This document shows positions 46,717 to 64,000 of a stretch of DNA of 64,000 nt, piece after piece; positions within the stretch are counted from its first letter, which is position 1, and every line of letters starts with the position of its first letter. The notes beneath the pieces were generated by a model. It was not told the DNA's origin, searched no databases, and was given only the letters and a program-made list of their open reading frames with translations. The stretch covers positions 934,974 through 998,973 of the forward strand of contig MU278355.1 of assembly GCA_022385755.1 (NCBI GenBank), read 5' to 3'. Source of the DNA: Trametopsis cervina (taxonomy: Eukaryota; Basidiomycota; Agaricomycetes; Polyporales; Irpicaceae). Position numbers and translations under genes: made by a program.

Positions 46717-47472
46717 TATGGTTGGTGTGGATGGGTTGAAAGTGGGCTAGAGGGGTGCTGTGTGGCAACAGGGGGTTATATATGGGCGAGCGGGGTTTTA
46801 GGAGATCCCACTCCTTAGGCCCGGCTCCATCAGGCAGCATAGGCTCCCGATGCCTGCTGGTTCACACACGCCCAGAACAGGCGACCTCAGTTATCGATGT
46901 AGACGCGATGGCACAGCCGGATCTCCTTGATCAACGCGCAACGCAGGCATCGCGAGTGCGTAACAAGACAAGCGCGATTAGATAAGTGCTATGTAATGCT
47001 CACTGAGCATCAGGACAATGAACCACCAGGGAGCAGTCGACAATCAAACGGATGAACATCTCTCATAGTCAACGATATTAGGAACCGCAACAGTGGCGTT
47101 GTATGTCTGGTCCAGTGACCTTGCGAGCATTACGGCCGTGAGACAAGTTTGTGAAGTTGCCGGCGGGTAGAGGACATGAGCTGCGGAAATCCCTGGGACT
47201 CTTGTGAGACCTTATAGGTAAGCAGTGTATAAATATCAGCGACGTGAATGGATAAAACACCCTGATTGGTGGCCGATGATAGGTAGTGGACAGAATGGCT
47301 GGGACGACGCGGATGCGCGATGTTCCGTGACACAAACCGCGTGACTAATGTGTGACATGTGACGTCACGCGCCACGCGGGACTGTGACAAAGTCTTCAAA
47401 CCCGCAATCCACGACACCGACACTCCCTTCTACCGCCTCAAGCCCTCCCTCAAGCTCTCCAGGTCTATTAGC
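46717..47472. other. Divergent promoter region, 756 bp
   Basis: Lies between the minus-strand HTH gene and Rps14. It holds the HTH TATA box near 46777 and a pyrimidine-rich tract just before the Rps14 ATG, as is common for ribosomal protein genes. Nothing else is seen. Confidence 0.5.
46777..46782 (-). promoter_or_regulatory. TATA box of the HTH gene
   Basis: TATATA lies about 60 bases upstream of the minus-strand ATG at 46716. Confidence 0.5.
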
Positions 47473-48162
47473 ATGGTGAGTACGCTTCCAGACACGTTAC
47501 GGACGCCATGTAGTGCTCGAATATCCTTTGGTTGCCCGTACAATCGCTGGATGGCTTCGCTAACGAACGGATGTCATTTGCGTTGATGTAGGCACCCAAG
47601 AAAGTCAAGACAGCCCAGCCCGAGACCACCGTCTCGCTCGGTCCCCAGGTTGCTGAGGGCGAGCTCGTGTTCGGTGTTGCCCACATCTACGCGTCCTTCA
47701 ACGACACCTTCGTCCATGTCACCGATCTGTCCGGCAAGGAAACCATCTCTCGTGTGACCGGTGCGTCCGATCCATCGTATTTCAGTGATTCTGTGCTAAT
47801 TATCACGCAACAATAGGTGGAATGAAGGTCAAGGCCGATCGTGACGAGTCCTCCCCCTACGCTGCCATGTTGGCCGCTCAGGACGTCGCTGTCCGCTGCC
47901 GCGAGGTCGGCATCACTGGTCTGCACGTCAAGCTCCGTGCTACCGGTGGTACCGGCACCAAGACCCCCGGCCCTGGTGCACAGAGTGCTCTCCGTGCTCT
48001 TGCCCGTGCCGGCATGCGCATTGGCCGTATTGAGGACGTGACCCCCGTTCCCACCGACTCTACCCGTCGCAAGGTGCGTTCACTAAGAATACTCACCCTG
48101 CGCAAAGTTCTCATGCAATATTCTCATGTTTCCAGGGTGGTCGCCGTGGTCGTCGTCTCTAG
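47473..48162 (+). CDS. rps14: 40S ribosomal protein uS11 (Rps14)
   Basis: Four exons: an ATG-only first exon (47473-47475), then 47592-47760, 47817-48073 and 48136-48162. The protein begins [13 protein letters not shown] and contains [34 protein letters not shown] and [20 protein letters not shown]. It ends [21 protein letters not shown], the invariant uS11 tail. It is part of the small-subunit platform and contacts the 3' end of 18S rRNA. The split after the start ATG is a frequent arrangement in fungal ribosomal protein genes. Identification is certain. Confidence 0.98.
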
Positions 48163-48620
48163 GCTGTGGGCTCTTCGGACCCCAGCATGCTCAAAATTGC
48201 GGACATCCTCATTTGTATTGTATGTCGCCAATGATGATCATATGTCGCCGCGCGACGCGCATCAGGTTCTTTGTGAACCTGCTCCGTGGTCGCGCCCCAC
48301 TCTTTTGTTCTCGTATCGATCCCGCATTTGCGCGTGCAATGTCTCATGAAGTACTGCTCCAAAATTCACCAATCATACTGGTTATCCGCCTTCAGTGTGA
48401 GTGTGAAGTCTCAGAATCATAAATATATGTGTGATGTAGCTACAACCAATGAGGTGACGTATCCGCAGAATTCCCATGTCGCTGTACAGAATGGGCAAGA
48501 GAGAAGTGACAATATATCCGAAGATAACATCGTTCTTAGTCGGGGAGACTCCAGCAGTAAACCTTGCCAGAATCTTCTCCGTGGTACAGATTCTCACTGG
48601 ATACCGCATCCCAAGTCAGT
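48163..48620. other. Intergenic, 458 bp, between convergent genes
   Basis: 3' flanks of Rps14 and the BEACH gene. Nothing else is seen. Confidence 0.55.
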
Positions 48621-56297
<7,677 letters not shown>

Positions 56298-56503
56298 ATG
56301 GAACCGAGCTCACATCCAACAAGTTGTTCCGCTCTTCTCAAGTTAATCTTCAAGATCCTCAAAGTCTGGACTTTGGGCGATAACTGGCCCAGTGCCTTTT
56401 CTTTGGCTTTCCTCTAACTTGGTCTTTGTGGTCCTTGTTCGCTCCTTAGCATCTTACTGGACCATTCTACGTAGACTTGAACCTCTCGGACAACCAACAC
56501 AAC

Positions 56504-57360
56504 ATGAAGCGCATCTCCGTCTCTATCTATGTGGCTCTCGCCTGTGCTTGCACTGCTTTAGCGGGAATTTATGGTACCTCTCCTGTGGCCAATACAGTCT
56601 GGACTGCTGGACGCATGTATTCCGTGACCTGGACGGACGACAAGACTCAGCCCAAATTGGATAAACTTGGACCTTTGAGTATCGAGTTATATTCTGGTAC
56701 AGACGTGAGTTTATCTTTTCTCACTCATGGAAGTCTAGAAGTAAAACTGCTGCACCAATAGAGTCTCATGGCGACCCTAGGACAAGATATCGACCCGGAG
56801 AGCAAATCGCTCAGCGCGTGGATTTCTCCTGCGTTCGATCACGACGGCTCGGATTAGTGAGTGCTGAGTACGGTGCTTTGAGAGTTCTCATTCGAGTTAC
56901 TATTTCGCAATCCAGTTATATCGCCTTCAAATGCGACAACCCGCCAGTGACGGTCTTTTCCGCTTCTTTCACTATTGTAGGCACATCCGACGTCATTCCA
57001 ATCGGCCATGAACGCACGAATAGCACCGCGCCTACGGGCACCTCCAAAGAGGCCGCCGAAGATTATATCACCGGAGCAGATCTTAAAACATCCTCCCGTT
57101 CTACGCTGTCCACACTCACCGTCTCCTCGCGCACAACAACTTCATCAACACATTCATTCACCACTACGCCTTCACTATCACTTGGCACCGCTCAACCCTC
57201 CACTACGCTCCCTCTCGTTAATCCTGATGATACTGCCTCTCACCCTACAAAGATCAGCGCTGCCGGAAGCTTTGCACAACAGATCGATTTTGAACGCCTG
57301 AAATTCAGAATCGTGTTTATCTTCTGGCCGGCTCTCATTGGGATCACCATGGCCCTCTAA
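56504..57360 (+). CDS. Kre9/Knh1-like Ser/Thr-rich GPI-anchored cell-wall protein
   Basis: Three exons (56504-56704, 56762-56856, 56916-57360) give 246 aa. The signal peptide is MKRISVSIYVALACACTALA, and the mature protein starts GIYGTSPVANTVWTAGRMYS. The Kre9/Knh1-type beta domain follows (TVWTAGRMYSVTWTDDK), then YIAFKCDNPPVTVFSASF. A Ser/Thr-rich, probably O-mannosylated stalk follows. The end is a hydrophobic tail (FRIVFIFWPALIGITMAL) of GPI-signal type, with small residues near AAGSF as possible omega sites. Family members bear on beta-1,6-glucan assembly in the wall. It is transcribed divergently from the BEACH gene across only 206 bases. Confidence 0.85.
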
Positions 57361-57565
57361 CATTCTTACTCTCGTTATTTCCGACCACAACGAACTCCCT
57401 GTATCCATCAAACACCCTTGGGTGCCTCAATACTAGCCATCTCAGATTAAATACTCTTCGGAGGACTTTATGTTGTTATGGGTATCGATTAATGATGATG
57501 TATTACAACTATCTATAAAGCTACATTCCAACCACTTAGATGGAGCGGATTCGTGTCGGTGAACT

Positions 57566-58686
57566 TTATGGTTGCTTCGACCCTGAGCCATCGTCGTCAT
57601 CGTCATTATCTTGGTTTCGGAGTGTCTTCCACGCTCTTTGCACGACCGTGCTCGCCAAGATGAACGGGTCTCTGGTCTGCGCTTTCTCCCACAACCGTCC
57701 GGCTAGCTCTAATTGCCGCCCAGAGGCGATACTCTCTTGGGTCAGCTTGAGGACCTTCATCGTGGGTGCTAGTAATTTGCCCATTGATTCAACGAGTGAA
57801 GGGACAGGAGGGGAAAGCGGAATTAGGATTGTACCAGTCCTACATCAGAGGGGAGCGTTAGCAAGAACGAGTCGGCCGCCAGATAGAAGACCTACGTGTC
57901 GATGAGCCGCACCGTGTCGGCAACTATTTGTTTCGTCAGCTGCGGGAATTCTTCATCGAAAGCCTTGTAGTCTTTGTCTCGATCAAATACTAAGAACTTG
58001 CCCCTCAGCGCCCGAATAAGGTTATTGGAAGGCAATGTTCGTTCCATGCTGGATAGTTGTTCGAGGCCTGGGACGAGACGTTTCGACAGGTATAGATACC
58101 AACCAGCCTTCCACAGCTCATCCTCTGGTTCAGTGGCGTTGGTGGAGGATATCGGATTCCATAATGGATTAGATTCTCGGGCTATCTTCTCTTTATCCGG
58201 TGTTGTCGTGAACAGTGTCTTAGCCATGCGAACGCCCTTCAGGCCCTCGGGCGGAAGGCGCATGTTGAGGTTAACTTCCTGCCCGTTCTTAAGTAGTGTC
58301 TAATTGACCGAGTAAGAATCAAATCAAGTTTGTGGATCAGCCAACACTTACACCTCGGACTTCGTGGAAGAAGACCTTGCGTAGACATATCGTGCGGCAC
58401 CAAGGCTCATTCCCGTGCGCTCGGCCCCAGACGCTCTGCGAACAATATGTTAAGCATCGCTGGTCTGTTTCAATCCCAAGAGGTACTGCAAACAAGCTAT
58501 CAACATTTATGGCGAAAAAACGGTGCAGTGTCGCGTACATTTCGGATTCTTGGGTATTAGGATTTGCATGTGTGGTAAACTATTCGCGTATATCTTATAC
58601 CGATGTGGACCTCGCTTAGGCTCTTGTGGCGAGGCATCCGCGGGTAAGGGTGACGAGGTTGAGGATGATGGCTGACTGTCTGCCAT
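57566..58686 (-). CDS. Conserved fungal protein with twin CX3C motif
   Basis: The start ATG gives MADSQPSSSTSS; an upstream in-frame GTG was not used. The protein ends DDDDDGSGSKQP. Near residue 55 it reads QRCLTYCSQSVWGRAHGNEP then WCRTICLRK, that is two CX3C motifs 14 residues apart, the spacing seen in small TIM-type proteins. The rest is a helical body (WYLYLSKRLVPGLEQLSS, FDEEFPQLTKQIVADTV). No signal peptide is clear. I recall conserved agaricomycete proteins with the GNEPWCRTIC stretch, but no function is assigned. A mitochondrial intermembrane-space location is possible from the cysteines, not shown. Confidence 0.72.
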
Positions 58687-59708
58687 TGCAGTCGATATGG
58701 CGGCAGTCGTCAGTCGATGATGTAGTTGCAGTCCCTGCTCAGTGTAGTGTAGCACGATGGCCAGAGCTGCGATGCGTCAGTCGGTCCGGTAGATGCCGTC
58801 GGAGTCCCAATACATCCCTTATATACGTTGGCGCGCGACGACTTTTATTTTTTCCTCTCAACCTGCAACGTCTGAAGAATCGCTATCGCAGCTCACGTAC
58901 AGAAGGTCTACTACCTTCAAACTCAACTTGCTGTGGGGAAAGTCCCCGGAGATGCAGAGCTCAAGTCTCTCCACTTTATTCGTCGGTAAACCTTCGCCTT
59001 CAAGCGCGGCGGGCGCACACGTCTGGTGGACGGGATGAGACCGGGTGCCTCTGCTGCGTGTCTGCTCTTGAGTAGGCACGAGCTCGCCCTGTGTCAGCCT
59101 GCTGTCGATTTACTTGGTCTGAAGATGCAATCTGGCGACGGCTCGAACTGATGCGAAGATACGAGCAGCGGTTTGGTGCCCAGGTTGTCTCTGAAGGCGG
59201 TCGGCAATGTGTTACTCATAGACACAGTTATGCGATTGCGGTCCTACACCGTCAACGGAATGGGGCTTACTCTTGGACGTTGCAGTCCATCCCAATGTGA
59301 CTTTGGTCATACTATTTTTTCCTATGCCGAACAGTTCGTCTGTTTCACCAAATTTGGCTTCAAGATACAACGTATGTCGAGGTGAGCAGCGGCCGTCGAT
59401 GTTTTCAATCCCTCAATGATGCTTCTTTTCGTTTGAATTGAATTTCTTCAGGGAGTATACCCTGCTCGTCAGGGGCGTGCTTCACAACTTGACACTTCTG
59501 ACTTTCCTCTTTGTTCACTGTCATGTTTGATCCGTGTGCTAATAGCTCCCTATTCTAGTTGCTCTATCCATTGCGGCCAAACTATTGCCCAACAGACCTG
59601 TCCAGCGAAGATGTTTCAAAGTGTATTTATCCGAGCATTGTCTTATCGTAATGTTATATTTATGCACCCTACTATTCATTGTATACATCGCAAGCCTTCG
59701 ACAGAGTA
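58687..59708. other. Intergenic, 1022 bp, with a weak LRR-like remnant
   Basis: On the minus strand near 58858-58990 a short frame reads KVERLELCISGDF, like one turn of the degenerate leucine-rich repeats of F-box proteins. It has no F-box or splicing around it and may be a relic. Nothing else is seen. Confidence 0.35.
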
Positions 59709-61134
59709 CTAGTAAGTATGCCAGTCTCTGTTATGAGCATCATCTATCAGGTACGCGTCGTATTCAACCACTGAAACCCCGAGGGGCTCCATTTGCCCGT
59801 GCAACTCGTCCTCTACTATAGCATCTTTCGGCAAACGAATTGTCAAGGAATTCACGCCAAGTGTCTGGCTTTCCATGACGGTCAGCAGATATGCAGGATC
59901 CAACCAACGGGATGCAAGCGAGTTACATGTGATCGTCAACCTCCGGAGCAGTGGCCATTGACAAAACTCCGTTACGGGCCTCCTTCCTTCAATCAGAACC
60001 GCATCCAGCAGCTCGGTGCAGAGCCAGGCCTCTTCGAGGGCGGGGAACGCACTCCAGAATATATGAAGGTCATACCGGACGGTCCAGTAACAATCTGCGG
60101 TGCAGAAGACTGTGACGTGGCGAACGGGCGCAAACACGCTGGGATATTTAGACACATTCGGAAGAACGGCCTTCAGTGTGAATATATCAAGCTCGAGGTG
60201 CTCGAGGGCTGGAACCACCAGATTGGACAGCAGATCTTCATACCCGCCGTTATCCGCGTACCACCCGGTTGAAAGGGAGAGGTGTTGTAAGCGAGGTAGG
60301 TGAACCTTCATGGACTCCTCTATGTCGTCGCTCCTCTATGTCGTCGCTCCTCCAGCTGGCTTCGAAAACCAGCGATTGGAGGGTATCGGTACAGCTTCGG
60401 AGTAGGAAAGCGACTTCATACCAGCTCTCGAGATTGATTGAACCGAACGATAAGTGGGTGAGGTGTTGGCAGTTGATGCTAAATGATCCCGGGTCCATGC
60501 TCGTCTTGCTCAGGCGAAGCTGTCGCAAGTTTGGTGCTGTGAAGGTGAAGTCCACATCTCGGCGGGTTTGTGCTTTCTGTTGCAATATAAAGCTGTGTAG
60601 CTTTGGCATTGTCGACTGCGCTAGAACGTCGCGCACTAAAGCCATAACTGCAGCTTGAGGATTGAATCCATAAAGTGCGAGAGTCATCCACCTCCAGGCA
60701 TGGGTGGCAAGGAGCTGCAGCAGCGGCTTGAACGAGTCTTTCCGCTGTGGGAAACCTTCGAACCCGAAGGTGACAAAGAGGGGTAGATCGGCAGAGTAGG
60801 AGAGTACAAGCTCCATGAGTTTTGTCGAGCCGGAGCCGTTACTGACTGTGTCCGCTGTGACGTGTATGCACGTCCAGAGCTCCGGCAAGAGCTGAGTTAT
60901 ATGGCGCAGACGACGAGATACATGGCTGAGAGTGAGAGGAGAGGTGGGCTTGTTTCTGTGGTCACTCATCTGGTGACGACAACAACGGGGGAAGGAATGC
61001 ATGCATGCCTCTCTGAGGATTTGTACCAAGAGCTCGTTCGGTAGCGCATACAAGGGCCCCTGCTGAGACATGGCGGTGTCCTGCTCTCGTATTAGCTGAT
61101 TACGGATGCATTGGTTCTGGTTCAGTATGTACAT
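59709..61134 (-). pseudogene. F-box/LRR gene broken by a 16-bp tandem duplication
   Basis: The N-terminal frame begins at MYILNQNQCIRN (61134) or at the downstream ATG MSQQGPLYALPNELL (61071). It contains the F-box YALPNELLVQILREA, then LSHVSRRLRHITQLLPELW and LRR-like strands. Near 60330 the frame shifts: the 16-base unit CTCCTCTATGTCGTCG is present twice (60315-60346). With two copies the reading runs into a stop about 22 codons later. The other frame then carries the expected C-terminus (HLPRLQHLSLSTGWY and onward) to the stop at 59709. Removing one copy in thought restores one continuous frame, so it is a recent slippage. The gene is probably non-functional in this haplotype. Confidence 0.8.
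60315..60346 (+). repeat. 16-bp tandem duplication
   Basis: CTCCTCTATGTCGTCG is repeated head to tail, exactly twice, inside the F-box/LRR gene. Sixteen is not a multiple of three, so it shifts the frame. Confidence 0.9.
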
Positions 61135-61896
61135 ACCGAAGGAGGAGGGAAACGTAGTGCTTCTATCGAATATATGCGTGAATTGACAGAGGAGGCTGAA
61201 GAGCGGAGTTCTGTTATCGCCCCTGGATAACATGAAACACCCCAAAGTATATATCGTTCTTGCACCTCCCACCTAAGATTTGTTTCCCGTGAACACAGCA
61301 AATGCGCTGCAAAAATGAGTCCATGCTGCATGTGTGCTAGTCGGTTATGCACTCACCGAGAGCGCGTACAGTACGGGCGTCACGATAAGTACGTACTGCG
61401 ATGGTTCTGATAAACGTACTACACTATTGTTGATAAAGTACTTGAGGAGCAAGTACTGGGTCAAGCGGGTGGAAGACACCGATTGTGTGATGCAGTGTAA
61501 GTTATTCTTAAAACTCTATGTCGGAAGAGTTGAGGAATGCACCAATCACTGCTGCCCGTGGAACGGTGAACGGTGACCCGTGGCAAAGACATCCAATGAT
61601 TGGCGTCGAGATGCTCACTAGATGTCAGCTATGAAGTCTAACTGGCTCGATAAATGCCATAATGACGGCACAAAACACTTCCAGGGCATATGGTACTTGC
61701 GCGTACTCGGACGTTACGCTGTCAGCCGCAGACACAACATAACGGTCAATCAACGCACGGTCAGGCAATGTCATATGAAACGTTAGGGAAGCCCGGCATA
61801 AAATACATATCATATGTGAAGAGTAATAAGAAGACATAGTAGATAACGACAATACGGCCCCACGACGATTTCTCCAGTGTACGACGTGAGAATTTA
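61135..61896. other. Intergenic, 762 bp
   Basis: Promoter side of the broken F-box gene and 3' flank of the coiled-coil gene. A frame open upstream of the F-box start (to 61272) is not preceded by a clear start. Nothing else is supported. Confidence 0.45.
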
Positions 61897-63421
61897 TTAC
61901 GACGATCCCGAGAGTATCACAGACTCCAGAACAACCTGAGGCTTCTGGAGCACAGTAACATCCCACTGGTTCTCCCCCTTACTATTGACCTGCATCTTCT
62001 TACACCGCCGTAGGCCCATGGCAGAGGTGCAGACGACCTTCGCCGTAGACGCCGCGTTGCCCCCGGGCTCGTGTGCGTTCTCCATGCTCGCGCTGTCGAA
62101 CGAATCGCCGGGGTGGATCAAGACAGTCTCGAAATCGCAAGACACGATGTCCTCGCCGATGGCTTTCCGTAAGTTGATCGCGGATTCCACGATTGAACGG
62201 AAGCTGTCTCTCCGGCGATTCACCAGATTGTCGATCTGGAAGGTCGACGATCCTGCGACGAGAAGAAGGTTTCGGACGTCCGTGATGAACATCTTCGTGA
62301 GTTCGTCGACCAAGTTCGGCATGCCTTGCTTGGCGTACTTGTGAGTCAGAGCTCTCCAACGGCCTAGTACAGCCTGGTTCTCTGAACAGGAGGTTTGATG
62401 ATGAGTATCAATAGTTGTCAAGAACACAGCGTTGGGCCTTACCTGAGTTCATCACGTACTTATACGTCTCGTCGAGGATCTGGTCGTGCTCGTGCATGAA
62501 GCTGTACGACGAGGAAATCCATGATGAGAAGGCAACGGCAAGGGCTTGCAGAGCCGCCTGGATCAGGACTACGTTGCCCCGATATTGCGTCGAGAGCAGA
62601 CCCGGCAATGCAGATCCAACCCATCCTTCAATAGCACCGGCAGCCTCCGTCGCTACCTTGCCGTTGGCGCGTGCATTCTTGTCCAGCTTAAACATCTCTC
62701 GTGTCGCTCGCGCGGCTTGAGCAATCTCGGAGTTAAGCTTCTGTAAGAGCTTCAAGACATCCTCCTCCCCAACAACATCCATCCCTGCCACCAGCTTGAG
62801 TTCCGCCACCTCAGCACCGTGTTTCTCGAGTAAAGCCTGAACGCTGGCCTTCTCTTGCTTCTCCTCCAATGCGCGAACGATCGCTTTCTTCAGGTCCTCT
62901 CGCACCTTCTCGAGCTCCTCTTCCTTCTGCTTAACTTCCCCTTCCCTTCTCCGGACCTCATCGTCCCGCTTCTGTATCTCCTCGTCGCTAGCCTTGATCT
63001 CCTCGTCTCTGGTCTTAATTTCCTCGTCTCTAGCCTTAAGCTCTGCGTCTCTGGTCTTGATCTCTTCTTCTCTCCTCTGCACCTCCTCGCTCAGATTCTT
63101 GATCGACTCGCTCTGCTTTAGGAGTTCCTGCTCCCGAGTCTTGTTGCCCTCCTCCGCCTGTACCAGGTCGCGCGAAGCTCTTTGCAGGTCGTTATGGAGT
63201 TGAGTGGTCTCGTTGCGGAGCTGGTCTCGCTCAGCAGCGGTTTTGTCTGCGAGGTGCTTCCAGCGGTCAACCTCTTCCTTCCATGGCTCAACACCGACGG
63301 AAGGAGAGGGTGGAAGCTCCTCTGCCGGTGTGGGAGGCGCTTCAAGGGATTTCCGGATCGTCGCCGGGACGAGGCTGAGGATGGTCTGCAGGAACGACGA
63401 CTGAAGGATGCCCCAGGCCAT
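61897..63421 (-). CDS. Long coiled-coil protein of unknown function
   Basis: Two exons (62443-63421 and 61897-62381) close in frame to 487 aa. The start ATG gives MAWGILQSSFLQTIL; a TTG 15 bases upstream was not used. Residues about 55-200 form a highly charged coiled coil with a repeated unit of the KxRDEEIK type. A helical C-terminal half follows, with a hydrophobic stretch VVLIQAALQALAVAFSSWIS. The last part reads DELTKMFITDVRNLLLVAGSS and ends VLESVILSGSS. No catalytic motif is seen. The N-terminal helix (SFLQTILSLVPATI) is hydrophobic and might bind a membrane. I do not recognise the family. Confidence 0.78.
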
Positions 63422-64000
63422 TTTAACTAATTGCAATAGAGGAGGAATATTAGATAACAGTTGACGAAGACAGAGCCTCGTTATAGTGGTGGGGGGATGA
63501 AACCGATTGGGTGCGTACTGAGCAGGAGCAGTCTCGTTTTTGTGTGGCCGACTGCACAGGAGGCACGTTGCATGCTGGATCGTGCCCGTCCCTTACCGGT
63601 GCATCTGGAGCACGGCGCGGTCTGCAGACAGCACTGTTGTGATTAGCGTGTAGCCCGCATCGCAAAGGCATGGACTGGAATGAAACTTCTGTGAAGTGTG
63701 TCTTAACATGCGCTCGGGGCGTGTAGCCTAGCGCCGTGTCACTGCAGCGCCACAGTTGGTTAGTGAGTTCTGTCGCCTGAGCTATACAAAAGCGACGTCG
63801 TCAACGTCGTCCATCTTCGATGGAGAAAGGCAATGTAAAACGAAGGCCATAGGGCCACATCCGAGGACTCATAACGGGGGATGGGGTGATGGGCGCACTG
63901 CATGACCGAAGCATGTGTTGGTACGCTCACGCGTGTAAGGAGGCGGTAAACGGACTAGAATTGTTAATCAAGCGACACGCACCCATGGAATGGTTCATCG
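63422..64000. other. Intergenic to window end, 579 bp
   Basis: Upstream of the coiled-coil gene. I see only short frames and no promoter element I can name with confidence. Confidence 0.45.

Noticed and set aside
58858..59079. Minus-strand LRR-like frame considered as another F-box gene
   Set aside because: Only one repeat-like stretch is visible, without an F-box or any spliced extension; at most a relic.
62855..63203. Leucine/serine-rich plus-strand frames that look like membrane repeats (LLVSGLNFLVSSL)
   Set aside because: They are the mirror of the charged coiled-coil repeats of the minus-strand gene.

Overview
The window is nuclear DNA of a filamentous basidiomycete, most likely a wood-decaying agaricomycete of the polypore type. 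Genes are dense and on both strands. They are broken by many short introns (about 50-70 bases, GT-AG) into exons that can be very small. The recognisable proteins are fungal: uS11/Rps14, Erv14/cornichon, a BEACH protein and a Kre9/Knh1-like wall protein. A CBM1-bearing glucuronoyl methylesterase (CE15) points to lignocellulose decay. The species cannot be named from the sequence alone. All gene models were spliced by eye; most reading frames close exactly across the introns I propose.

Layout. 0.1-4.0 kb: an RRM/RGG mRNA-binding protein, a cornichon cargo receptor and a conserved orphan. 4.2-6.4 kb: a 4-coumarate-CoA-ligase-like enzyme ending in a peroxisomal signal. 7.5-18.0 kb: three homologous C2-domain plus helical-bundle genes in direct orientation. 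Between the first two copies lies a complete 793-bp hAT-like non-autonomous transposon, and a second cornichon gene lies between copies two and three on the other strand. 18.3-26.4 kb: three paralogous MFS transporters in -,+,- order. 27.2-34.6 kb: an aldo/keto reductase, a TAP-type alpha/beta hydrolase and the CE15 esterase, all on the minus strand. 35.6-37.0 kb: an F-box protein. 38.5-45.5 kb: two divergent paralogous RING proteins. 46.3-48.2 kb: a tiny helix-turn-helix protein and Rps14. 48.6-56.3 kb: a giant BEACH-WD40 protein. 56.5-58.7 kb: the Kre9-like wall protein and a conserved twin-CX3C protein. 59.7-63.4 kb: an F-box gene broken by a 16-bp tandem duplication, and a coiled-coil protein.

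The window's main theme is local gene duplication: C2-helical x3, MFS x3, RING x2, cornichon x2 and F-box x2. The most intriguing group is the C2-helical family. Its fold order resembles the N-terminal half of fungal NLR-type proteins, but no nucleotide-binding domain is present; each copy instead ends in a disordered tail and has its own TATA box about 85-90 bases before the ATG. Other notable points are a 4-nucleotide microexon apparently shared by both RING paralogs, the intact transposon with perfect terminal repeats and target-site duplication, and the slippage-type frameshift in the F-box gene.
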